Source: Suttonella ornithocola
GTDB taxonomy: Bacteria > Pseudomonadota > Gammaproteobacteria > Cardiobacteriales > Cardiobacteriaceae
Assembly: GCF_001889065.1 (NCBI RefSeq)
Contig: NZ_LWHB01000118.1
Span: 1 to 17,006 of the forward strand
Direction: 5' to 3'
DNA length: 17,006 nt
Shown one piece after another: positions 1 through 6,468 of this stretch; positions within the stretch are counted from its first letter, which is position 1, and each line of letters opens with the position of its first letter. A program made the position numbers and the translations under genes. The notes beneath the pieces were generated by a model that worked only from the letters and a program-made list of their open reading frames with translations, had not been told where the DNA came from and did not search any database.

Positions 1-84
1 GCCAAGGCAATGGTAAATATTAAAGCAAAGCAAAAAAATGGCTAAGAGTTTTTGCGTAATGGGAGATTTCATAGGTATTCCTCT
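1..84. other. Left-edge sequence, possibly decayed IS630 transposase
   Basis: No gene is visible here. The last 30 or so bases before position 85 resemble the codons that precede the PPYSPDLNP motif in the IS630 fragment at the right end of the window: a shared GAGAT, ten unshared bases, then CCCCCTTATAG there against TTCCTCTTATAG here. This suggests that the segment is the upstream half of a transposase split by the insertion at 85-324. The match is short and needs a one-base gap, so the assignment is weak. Confidence 0.3.
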
Positions 85-181
85 TATAGTCAAATCAACT
101 AAAAAACAGGACGTTTTATAAACATGACCTTAGTGCTTCTGGCGGTAAATGGTGTTCTGTTTTTTAGCTGATTGCACTATA
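85..181. repeat. 97-bp Correia-like palindromic MITE
   Basis: Bases 85-112 and the reverse complement of 154-181 agree at 24 of 28 positions. Both begin TATAGT and share the block CTAAAAAACAG. The element is 97 bp with no coding capacity. The size, the TATAG termini, the roughly 28-bp inverted ends and a CAGGAC-like inner edge resemble the short Correia repeat enclosed elements of Neisseria, themselves thought to be mobilised by an IS630/Tc1-like transposase. The resemblance is from memory of that family's consensus, and true homology is not shown. Confidence 0.55.
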
Positions 182-324
182 TTCAATACTTCCAGTATCC
201 TTGATAATTTGCTTTATCCTCTTATTATAAGAAGGGTTGGTTTTTAATAGATTTCACAATATAAGCCTTATCTAGCAATTCTATCGGTAAATGATGCTCT
301 GTTTTTTTAGATGATTTGATTATA
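131..324 (+). repeat. Direct repeat of element right ends (131-181 and 273-324)
   Basis: Two copies of a roughly 51-bp block lie 142 bp apart in the same orientation. Each contains CGGTAAATG, then CTG followed by a T-run, then TAG, and ends in TATA. The second copy ends at 324, directly against the transposase remnant. The left end at 85 therefore pairs with either copy, giving a 97-bp short form and a 240-bp long form (85-324). A duplicated right end is what successive insertions of one MITE family would leave. Confidence 0.55.
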
Positions 325-440
325 GCCCTGACTTAAATCCTATTGTAAAGAGCTGGGCTTGGATTAAGTAAATACGCAAAGAGTGGCGGATGGATTATAT
401 TGATACTTTGTTCTTTTATCTGCTTTGGATTGTTTTTTAG
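321..440 (+). pseudogene. IS630-family transposase C-terminal remnant
   Basis: The forward translation reads SPDLNPI then V-K-S-W-A-W-I-K, a stop, and IRKEWRMDYIDTLFFYLLW, ending at a TAG at 438-440. This is the end of an IS630-type DDE transposase. The catalytic glutamate of NPIE is replaced by valine (GTA) and a glutamine codon has become TAA, so the copy is dead. It is ungapped and 102 of 111 bases identical to the inverted copy at 16743-16853. The upstream part of the gene is missing or displaced by the insertion ending at 324. Confidence 0.8.
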
Positions 441-469
441 TTGATTTAACTATAATGGCTAAAAATCTT

Positions 470-494
470 GATCATCCATAATCAATGGATGATC
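470..494. repeat. Perfect 10-bp hairpin between IS debris and gorA
   Basis: GATCATCCAT at 470-479 pairs exactly with ATGGATGATC at 485-494 across a 5-base loop. On the minus strand the stem is followed by AAGATTTTT, so it could act as a second, distal terminator for transcripts leaving gorA. The U-run is offset by four bases, which makes it weak. Confidence 0.4.
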
Positions 495-554
495 TAATTA
501 TTAGCTTCATAAATGAGGATGGTATGAAGATTATGTGAAGAAAAATTGTAACGG

Positions 555-584
555 AATACTAGCGCTTTTAAAAGCGCTAGTATT
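555..584 (-). terminator. 30-bp perfect palindrome downstream of gorA
   Basis: Bases 555-569 (AATACTAGCGCTTTT) are the exact reverse complement of 570-584, giving a potential stem of about 13 bp with a TTAA loop just past the gorA stop codon. Its position suggests transcription termination for the mrp-gorA unit. On the minus strand no U-run follows directly (CCGTTACAATTTTT). It may therefore be a weak intrinsic terminator, an mRNA 3' end stabiliser or a protein-binding palindrome. Confidence 0.5.
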
Positions 585-595
585 TAAAAGGTTAA

Positions 596-1945
596 TTAAC
601 GCAAGGTGACTAATTCTTCTGCGCTGGTTGGGTGAATAGCGACGGTGTCGTCAAAATCCGCTTTAGTTGCCCCTATTTTTACCGCGACGGCAAAGCCTTG
701 TAGCATTTCGTCAATACCATCACCAATCATCTGAATGCCGATGATTTTTTCATTTTCTCCAATAGTGATGAGTTTCATCAAGGTTTTCGGTTGGTGAGCG
801 GCGAAAGTGCGTGCCATTGGGGTGAATTTTGTGCGGTAGGTTTTGACTGCATCGCCATGTTTTTCTTTTGCTTCTCGTTCAGTCAATCCAACAGAACCGA
901 TAGGCGGATGGGTAAACATGACAGTAGGAATATTATTGTAATCTAAATGCGCATTGGGTTGTCCGTTGAATAGGCGAGCAGCAAGTCGTCTGCCAGCAGC
1001 GATGGCAACGGGGGTGAGTTCGATTGCGCCTGTAATGTCGCCAATGGCATAGATGCCGTTGATATTGGTGTTTTGGTAAGCATCAACAGGAATGATTCCA
1101 TTTTTTTCGGTTTTTACACCAGCAGCGCTAAGGTTGAGGTTGTCCGTATTTGGAATGCGCCCTGTCGCCCAGAGGAGGGTGTCAGCGTGTAAGGTTTCGC
1201 CATTATCGAGTTCGGCAATGATACTGCCGGCGGTTTTACTAACGCGTTTGACGTTTGCTTGACGATGAATGTGAATGCCTTGTTCGATCATGGCGTCGGC
1301 GAGGGTTTCGCTGATGTCTTCGTCTAGGGTGCGGATAAGGTGTTCGGCGCGGATGATGATGTGAACTTCGCTGCCTAATGCGCGCATTACGCCTGCAATT
1401 TCACAGGCAATGTAGCCGCCGCCAACGACTATCATGCGTTTAGGCTGGCTCGCGAGGGCAAAGAAATCATCTGAAGTAATGCCATATTCTGCGCCTTCAA
1501 TGTCTAAAACGTGTGGACGACCACCTGTGGCAATGACGATGTGTTTGGCTTCATAGGTTTGTCCGTTAACACTGATGCTATGGTTATCAATAAATTTGGC
1601 TTCGCCACGAATGAGCGTGATGCCTGCTTTTTCGATATTGGTTTCGTAAATGCCGTTTAGGCGAGCAATATAGGCATCGCGTTTTTCTTTAAAGGTTTGC
1701 CAGTTAAAAGGATAGGGTGCTTGAATGTTTTCAAAACCAAAAATTGGTGCGTTTTCTAACGCTTCAGAGGTATTGGCGGCATACCAAAAGAGTTTTTTCG
1801 GCACGCAACCGACGTTTACGCAGGTACCGCCCATGCGGTCTTTTTCGATAATGGCAACTTTTGCACCGTATTCAGCTGCGCGACGCGCAGTGGCAACACC
1901 ACCAGAGCCACCGCCAATGCAAATTAAATCAAAGGATTGGTTCAT
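596..1945 (-). CDS. gorA: Glutathione-disulfide reductase
   Basis: NADPH-dependent flavoenzyme that reduces oxidised glutathione in the cytoplasm. The 449-residue product starts with the FAD-binding GGGSGG loop, followed by the redox-active CVNVGC pair at C42 and C47, the same numbers as in E. coli Gor. A second dinucleotide fold (VVGGGYIACEIAG) leads to an arginine-containing R-AEHLI-R stretch typical of NADPH rather than NADH use. The C-terminal interface domain ends in HPTSAEE with the catalytic His438-Glu443 pair. I chose ATG 1945 over the in-frame ATG 1960, because it has an upstream AGAG and reproduces family length and cysteine numbering. It lies 31 bp downstream of mrp and is probably co-transcribed. 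Its base composition is visibly richer in G+C than the plus-strand cluster. Trypanothione or mycothione reductases are less likely given the overall Gor-like layout. Confidence 0.95.
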   Translation of the reverse strand: MNQSFDLICIGGGSGGVATARRAAEYGAKVAIIEKDRMGGTCVNVGCVPKKLFWYAANTSEALENAPIFGFENIQAPYPFNWQTFKEKRDAYIARLNGIYETNIEKAGITLIRGEAKFIDNHSISVNGQTYEAKHIVIATGGRPHVLDIEGAEYGITSDDFFALASQPKRMIVVGGGYIACEIAGVMRALGSEVHIIIRAEHLIRTLDEDISETLADAMIEQGIHIHRQANVKRVSKTAGSIIAELDNGETLHADTLLWATGRIPNTDNLNLSAAGVKTEKNGIIPVDAYQNTNINGIYAIGDITGAIELTPVAIAAGRRLAARLFNGQPNAHLDYNNIPTVMFTHPPIGSVGLTEREAKEKHGDAVKTYRTKFTPMARTFAAHQPKTLMKLITIGENEKIIGIQMIGDGIDEMLQGFAVAVKIGATKADFDDTVAIHPTSAEELVTLR

Positions 1946-1976
1946 TGTTTTTTCTCTCATTTTAAGTGCGAAGGTT

Positions 1977-3029
1977 TTATTCTACGATAATTTTTGGAAA
2001 GGATTGGGTATAGCTTTTCTGTTGGGTAGCTAATTGCCAACCAAGTTTCAAAGCAATAGTAAGATAGTTTTTGGCTAGCGGACTTTTGGGCTCACTAAAA
2101 ACAATAGGGATACCTTTGTCTCCACTTTCCCGAATATGAATGTCTAATGGAATTTGTCCCAATAGAGGAATTTGATAGCGTTCAGAGAGCGTAGTGCCTC
2201 CGTGGCTACCAAAAATAGGTTCTTCATGGCCACAGTTTGGACAATGATAAAAACTCATGTTTTCAATAATGCCTAAGTTAGGAATACGGACTTTGTCAAA
2301 CATGGTTTTAGCGCGTTTGACGTCTAATAAGGCAATCTCTTGAGGTGTTGTGACAATAACTGCGCCTGTCACAGGAATGCGTTGTGCTAAGGTTAATTGA
2401 GTGCCGCCTGTACCGGGCGGAAGGTCAATAATAAGATAGTCAAGCGCGTGCCAATTACATTCGCTGATAAGCTGAATTAGAGTTTGCGTTACCATTGGGC
2501 CACGCCAAATCATTGCGGTATCTTCTTCAACAATATCACCAATAGAAAGGGTTTGCATTCCATGGCGAATGATGGGTTCCATGGTTTTACCATCTTTGCT
2601 TTCAGGGCGCTGAACGCCGCCAAGCATAGTTGGTTGGCTTGGACCATAGATATCTGCATCTAAAATCCCAACATTTGCGCCTTGTTGAGCAAGCGCTGCC
2701 GCAAGATTAACACTTACTGTTGATTTCCCAACGCCACCTTTGCCTGATGCAATGGCAATGATGTTTTGGATTTCAGGAAAGGGTTGTAGTCCAGCTTGCA
2801 CGCGATGTTTGGTGATGTTGCTTTCAATCAGAATGTTTGAAAAGAAGTGTCCTTGTGTGGTGAGGTAAGCAGAGAGCTCACTGCTTAATCGAGTTTTTTC
2901 TAGTGCTAATGGATAACCAACAATTATGGTTAGAGTGTTTTCAGTTTGGGTGATTTTGGCATCACGATAAATCGCAAGTTGAGTTATCGGGTCAATATAG
3001 TCGTGAATGAGCGTTTCGATAGGCGTCAT
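1977..3029 (-). CDS. apbC: Iron-sulfur cluster carrier ATPase Mrp/ApbC
   Basis: A 350-residue P-loop ATPase that binds and transfers Fe-S clusters to apoproteins in the cytosol. An N-terminal MIP18/DUF59-type domain occupies about residues 1-80. The deviant Walker A motif GKGGVGKST follows at 96-104, with DADIYGPSQP next and the switch-like IIDLPPGTGGT near 200-210. The CPNC pair at C263 and C266 is the cluster-bridging motif of this family. The ATG has a good AAGGA Shine-Dalgarno. The gene precedes gorA by 31 bp on the same strand. In many gammaproteobacteria mrp stands beside metG, which is not the case here. A MinD or ParA role is unlikely because of the CxxC and the MIP18 domain. Confidence 0.95.
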   Translation of the reverse strand: MTPIETLIHDYIDPITQLAIYRDAKITQTENTLTIIVGYPLALEKTRLSSELSAYLTTQGHFFSNILIESNITKHRVQAGLQPFPEIQNIIAIASGKGGVGKSTVSVNLAAALAQQGANVGILDADIYGPSQPTMLGGVQRPESKDGKTMEPIIRHGMQTLSIGDIVEEDTAMIWRGPMVTQTLIQLISECNWHALDYLIIDLPPGTGGTQLTLAQRIPVTGAVIVTTPQEIALLDVKRAKTMFDKVRIPNLGIIENMSFYHCPNCGHEEPIFGSHGGTTLSERYQIPLLGQIPLDIHIRESGDKGIPIVFSEPKSPLAKNYLTIALKLGWQLATQQKSYTQSFPKIIVE

Positions 3030-3267
3030 AAAAGTTCCTTTTTACAGAGCAGAGTAGGGCATTATTTAAAAAACTAGAGGAAATGTTATAGGAATAGTGT
3101 CAATGGCGTAGCGTGATAGCAAGTTCTTATGGTAAAAGAACAAAGATGTAATTAAATATATGATACCAACTTGAGCGTTTCTGGTGGCTTAATAAAATGT
3201 TTTTCTAAATAAGTCAAAAACTTATCAAGTATTAAAATAAAAAATTTGGCCATACACTTTGATAGAT
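3030..3267. other. Non-coding gap between aroE and mrp
   Basis: The 238-bp AT-rich gap contains no supported gene. It should hold the mrp promoter. A perfect TTGACA lies on the minus strand at 3098-3103, but no good -10 sits at 16-18 bp, so I do not call the promoter. Weak 6-bp stems (3123-3141 and 3209-3225) are present. Near 3177-3210 the sequence faintly recalls the 135-170 stretch of the left-end MITE, too diverged to claim. Confidence 0.5.
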
Positions 3268-4059
3268 TTATAAGGATGCTAATTCATCGGCAAACCAAAT
3301 TTCAAAACTTAATCGCGCTTGGCTTTCAAGCATACTGTAGCCATCAAATATTTTTACAGCGCCGTTTTCTGTTGCCCAATGCATGAAAGGGGTGGTTTTA
3401 CCGTAAACCATATCGTAGCAGACGGTTTCTACTTGGACAGCGGTAGAATCAAGCACAAAGGTAGTATCAGAAAGTCCTGTGCTGGTAGCATTGATGATAA
3501 TATCGTAAGTGGTACTAAGCGGTGCATCTAAAGCGTAAGCGTGCATAGGAATATCGCTGAGTTCGGTGTGTGCATGAACCAGCGTTTCTGCTTTATTGAG
3601 CGTACGATTGATAATATCCAGTCGGGCAATTTCTGCGTCCAACAGAGGTAATATTACTCCACGCGCTGCACCACCCGCACCAATGAGTAAAATGCGTTTT
3701 TGTCGAAGTGAAATATGATGAATATGAGTGAGCGCACGAACAAGACCGCGTCCGTCAGTATTGTCGCCGCATAAGGCGCCATTATCCATCCATAAGGTAT
3801 TCACAGCGCCAGCGAGTCGGGCATAAGGTGTGAGGTCATCGCAAAGGCGGTAAGCGTGTTCTTTAAATGGAACGGTAATGTTCAGTCCACAACCACCATT
3901 GTCAAAAAAGTTCTGTACGGTATCGGTAAAGCTTTCTTCAGTGGAAAGAATTTTATCATATTGTAATTTAATACCCGCTTCTTCAGCGAAGCGGGTATGA
4001 ATCTCTGGTGAACGGCTATGTGCAATGGGATTGCCAATCACCGCACAACGATAGCTCAT
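3268..4059 (-). CDS. aroE: Shikimate dehydrogenase (NADP+)
   Basis: Reduces 3-dehydroshikimate to shikimate in aromatic amino acid biosynthesis. The 263-residue protein has the shikimate-binding SRSP serines (S15, S17), NITVPFK with catalytic Lys66/67, NTDG with Asp102, a glycine-rich GAGGAARG nucleotide loop at 127-134, and NRT at 151-153, which marks NADP preference. The C-terminal DGYSMLESQA replaces the usual DGLGMLVxQA with modest changes. Its ATG overlaps the hemB stop codon in an ATGA, so the two genes are translationally coupled. The length and motifs fit AroE rather than the shorter-motif YdiB or quinate dehydrogenases. Confidence 0.95.
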   Translation of the reverse strand: MSYRCAVIGNPIAHSRSPEIHTRFAEEAGIKLQYDKILSTEESFTDTVQNFFDNGGCGLNITVPFKEHAYRLCDDLTPYARLAGAVNTLWMDNGALCGDNTDGRGLVRALTHIHHISLRQKRILLIGAGGAARGVILPLLDAEIARLDIINRTLNKAETLVHAHTELSDIPMHAYALDAPLSTTYDIIINATSTGLSDTTFVLDSTAVQVETVCYDMVYGKTTPFMHWATENGAVKIFDGYSMLESQARLSFEIWFADELASL

Positions 4060-5066
4060 GAGAGTGTCCTCAATAGTTGGGCTGCGGCTTTAGCGTGATA
4101 GGTAAAAATCATATCCGCTCCCGCTCGTTTAAAGGCAAGTAAACTTTCTAGAATAATTTTGTCACGATCAAGCCAACCGTTAGCAAAAGCAGCTTCTAAC
4201 ATGGCATATTCACCACTGACTTGATAAACGGCAGTTGGAAAGCCAAATTGTGTTTTTGCGCGTTGTAAAACGTCTAAGTAAGACATACCGGGTTTTACCA
4301 TGATGAAATCTGCACCCTCAGCAATGTCAAGCGCAATTTCATGAAGTGCTTCGTCACTGTTGGCGGGGTCCATTTGATAGGTGTATTTATCGGCTTTTCC
4401 AAGGTTACCAGCTGAACCGATGGCATCACGGAAAGGACCATAATATGCACTAGCATATTTAGCAGAATACGCCATAATACCAGTGTTAACATATCCTTCT
4501 TTTTCTAATGCTTTACGAATTGCGCCAATACGACCATCCATCATATCTGATGGCGCAACGTAATCAGCACCGCATTGCGCATAAAGCAGAGATTGTTTGA
4601 TTAAAATTTCAATGGTTGGATCGTTAAGAATATAGCCATTATCATCAATAATGCCGTCTTGACCATGGCTAGTGTAAGGATCAAGCGCAATATCCATAAA
4701 AATGCCGAGTTCGGGGAAGTTTTGTTTTAATGTACGAATAGCGCGTGGTGCAAGTCCATTTTCATCATAAGCGTATGTAGCATTGAGACTTTTATGAGTT
4801 TGTTCGATATGTGGAAAGGGTGCAATCGCCGGAATGCCTAGTGCGAGTAGGTTTTCCGCTTCTTTAAGCAGCTCATCAATGGATAGTCGATAGATATCAG
4901 GCATTGAAGCAATAGGTTCGCGGATAGCTTTACCTTCGGTAATAAATATAGGTAAGACTAAGTCATCTGCACTGAGCGTATGCTCTCTAACTAAGCGGCG
5001 GGAAAAAGATTGAAAACGATTGCGACGTTTACGTGTGTGGGGATAAGAGCCGGCTAATATTTGCAT
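4056..5066 (-). CDS. hemB: Delta-aminolevulinic acid dehydratase (porphobilinogen synthase)
   Basis: Condenses two 5-aminolevulinates to porphobilinogen in heme synthesis. The 336-residue protein carries the Schiff-base lysines K203 (YSAKYAS) and K258 (MVKPGM). The active-site metal segment DIALDPYTSHGQDG (125-138) has Ala127, Asp129 and Asp137 where zinc enzymes have cysteines, so this is the zinc-independent, magnesium-type enzyme known from Pseudomonas aeruginosa. The N-terminal arm (YPHTRKRRNRF...RRLVREHTLS) also fits that subtype. The open frame extends to a GTG at 5075, but the AGGTG that includes this GTG is well placed as Shine-Dalgarno for ATG 5066, so I chose that start. First gene of a unit with aroE. 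Confidence 0.96.
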   Translation of the reverse strand: MQILAGSYPHTRKRRNRFQSFSRRLVREHTLSADDLVLPIFITEGKAIREPIASMPDIYRLSIDELLKEAENLLALGIPAIAPFPHIEQTHKSLNATYAYDENGLAPRAIRTLKQNFPELGIFMDIALDPYTSHGQDGIIDDNGYILNDPTIEILIKQSLLYAQCGADYVAPSDMMDGRIGAIRKALEKEGYVNTGIMAYSAKYASAYYGPFRDAIGSAGNLGKADKYTYQMDPANSDEALHEIALDIAEGADFIMVKPGMSYLDVLQRAKTQFGFPTAVYQVSGEYAMLEAAFANGWLDRDKIILESLLAFKRAGADMIFTYHAKAAAQLLRTLS

Positions 5067-5105
5067 TTTAAACACCTAAACTTTCTTAATTATTTAAAAG
5101 ATAAA

Positions 5106-5111
5106 ATTATA
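5106..5111 (-). promoter_or_regulatory. Extended -10 promoter for hemB
   Basis: On the minus strand TGCTATAAT forms a TGn-extended perfect -10 hexamer about 40 bp upstream of the hemB ATG. No convincing -35 lies at 17 bp, which extended -10 promoters can tolerate. Confidence 0.5.
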
Positions 5112-5192
5112 GCATTGCTCAATAGTGTGCGTTTTAGCATGGCGCTTTGTTAAGATTAAATGCACGGTAAGGCATTTTTTTTGTGACTCACC

Positions 5193-5198
5193 TATAAT
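5193..5198 (+). promoter_or_regulatory. -10 box for dsbA
   Basis: A perfect TATAAT lies 33 bp before the dsbA ATG, divergent from the hemB promoter. The -35 position (around AGGCAT) is poor and preceded by no obvious activator site. Confidence 0.5.
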
Positions 5199-5231
5199 TA
5201 CGTCTCTTCAATAAAATTTTAAGGAATATTT

Positions 5232-5852
5232 ATGTTTAAAAAGTTTTCATGGTTAGGATTAGTCGCTGCGACTGTTTTACCTTTTACGGTACACGCACAA
5301 ATGAAATATCACGAAGGTAGTGATTATCAAGTTTTAGAAACACCTATTGAAACCACAGAATCTCCTAAAGTAATTGAGTTTTTTTGGTTTGGCTGTCCAC
5401 ACTGTAACGCCATTAGGCCAGCAGTAACAGAATGGTTGAATAGTGGTAAAGCAGATAATGTAGCGTTTGAATTTATCCCAGCAGATATTGATACGTCTTA
5501 CTGGCATTTACCAGCACATGCTTATTACACAATGAAAACTCTAAACAAAGATTTATTTGATGCTTATTTTGATGAAGTTTTTGAGCATAAAAATAGGGGG
5601 GTGTTAGCAGATGAAAGTAAAATTAAAGAATTTTTTGTAAAAAATGGTGTTGAACCAGATGCTTTCGATAAAGCATGGAATAGCTTTGAAGTAAAACAGC
5701 AGTTGCAAAGAGCCAATGAGTTATTTTCTAAGAGTGGATCTGATGGTGTTCCGGTCTTTGTTGTGAATGGAAAATATATCGTTCAACCTCGCGGAGATAG
5801 CAAAGTAGCTTACGATCGTGCATTTGATATCATCAATACCTTAGCAAAGTAA
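5232..5852 (+). CDS. dsbA: Periplasmic thiol:disulfide oxidoreductase DsbA
   Basis: Introduces disulfide bonds into exported proteins in the periplasm and is re-oxidised by DsbB. The 206-residue precursor has a classic signal peptide (MFKKF, a hydrophobic stretch, VHA-Q cleavage near residue 22). The thioredoxin-fold active site FFWFGCPHC has Cys55 and Cys58 with the CPHC dipeptide diagnostic of DsbA. The cis-proline loop GVPVFVVNG is at 172-180, and an alpha-helical insertion lies between the two. AAGGA stands seven bases before the ATG. It is a single-gene unit with its own promoter and terminator, placed between hemB and ndk. DsbA could serve pilus biogenesis as it does elsewhere, but the sequence does not show this. 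Confidence 0.95.
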   Translation: MFKKFSWLGLVAATVLPFTVHAQMKYHEGSDYQVLETPIETTESPKVIEFFWFGCPHCNAIRPAVTEWLNSGKADNVAFEFIPADIDTSYWHLPAHAYYTMKTLNKDLFDAYFDEVFEHKNRGVLADESKIKEFFVKNGVEPDAFDKAWNSFEVKQQLQRANELFSKSGSDGVPVFVVNGKYIVQPRGDSKVAYDRAFDIINTLAK

Positions 5853-5870
5853 GTTAGATGATTTTTTAAT

Positions 5871-5895
5871 AAAGCCGCTCTTTGAGCGGTTTTTT
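5871..5895 (+). terminator. Intrinsic terminator of dsbA
   Basis: CCGCTC (5875-5880) pairs with GAGCGG (5884-5889) over a TTT loop, and flanking A and T residues extend the stem to about ten pairs. Six T residues follow. A textbook rho-independent terminator. Confidence 0.9.
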
Positions 5896-5926
5896 ATTCA
5901 GGGAATTTTCTCGGTTTTGAGCATCA

Positions 5927-5956
5927 TTGTGCTACCATATTAAGCTATTCTAAAAT
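5927..5956 (+). promoter_or_regulatory. Possible sigma-70 promoter of the ndk-der operon
   Basis: TTGTGC (5927-5932), an 18-bp spacer and TAAAAT (5951-5956) make the best-looking pair in the gap before ndk. It leaves a leader of about 65 nt. It lies just beyond the dsbA terminator, consistent with an independent start of the downstream operon. Both boxes deviate from consensus. Confidence 0.35.
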
Positions 5957-6027
5957 AGTTTAAACTTTTGTGTAGTAATAATCAGGCGTTATTTCTTGCT
6001 TGATTTAATTTTTTAAGGAGACTGTAA

Positions 6028-6453
6028 ATGGCTGTAGAGCAAACTCTATCTATCATCAAACCTGATGCGGTTGGAAAAAATGTCATCGGACAAATTTATA
6101 CGCGTTTTGAAGACAATGGTTTAAAAATCGTTGCTGCAAAAATGAAGCAATTAAGCCGTGAAGATGCTGAAGGCTTTTATGCTGTACATAAAGAGCGTCC
6201 TTTTTTTAATGATTTAGTCGAATTCATGATTTCTGGACCTGTGATGATTCAGGTTTTAGAAGGAGAAGGTGCAATTGCTAAAAACCGCGAAATTATGGGG
6301 GCAACCAATCCTAAGGAAGCGACTGCTGGTACTATTCGTGCAGACTTTGCAGAAAGTATTGATGCAAATGCGGTTCATGGTTCAGATGCCACTGAAACGG
6401 CTAAGCAAGAAATTGCTTACTTCTTCTCATTAGAAGATATTTGCTCTAGATAA
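6028..6453 (+). CDS. ndk: Nucleoside diphosphate kinase
   Basis: Transfers the gamma phosphate from ATP to other nucleoside diphosphates through a phosphohistidine. The 141-residue protein shows Lys11 in IIKPDAV, the RPFF and MISGPV segments, GATNPKEA, and the catalytic His117 in NAVHGSDA, ending in the usual AYFF. The length equals the typical bacterial Ndk. TAAGGAG is a strong Shine-Dalgarno. It leads the eight-gene cluster and is separated from rlmN by only 15 bp with no terminator, the same order as in E. coli and Pseudomonas. Confidence 0.97.
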   Translation: MAVEQTLSIIKPDAVGKNVIGQIYTRFEDNGLKIVAAKMKQLSREDAEGFYAVHKERPFFNDLVEFMISGPVMIQVLEGEGAIAKNREIMGATNPKEATAGTIRADFAESIDANAVHGSDATETAKQEIAYFFSLEDICSR

Positions 6454-6468
6454 GCTTTTAAGCAATTT

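Larger units (their letters stand above)
85..454 (+). mobile_element. Degenerate IS630/Tc1-like element cluster with nested ends
   Basis: The segment is bounded by inverted repeats. The first 24 bases (85-108, starting TATAGTCAAATCAACT) match the reverse complement of 431-454 at 23 of 24 positions. Both ends start with TATAG, as expected for elements that duplicate a TA target. At 370 bp it is far shorter than a full IS630 element of about 1 kb. Internally it contains further copies of the same end (154-181, 297-324, and a more degenerate one near 236-262) and a transposase C-terminal remnant. I read it as a layered pile of related insertions rather than one element. Confidence 0.7.

Noticed and set aside
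3098..3103. TTGACA as the -35 box of mrp
   Set aside because: No -10-like hexamer lies at 16-18 bp, and the nearby TATAAC is only 7 bp away.
3170..3220. Further copy of the left-end MITE between aroE and mrp
   Set aside because: Only scattered matches (TTCTGGYGG, a T-run) and no TATAG ends; too weak.
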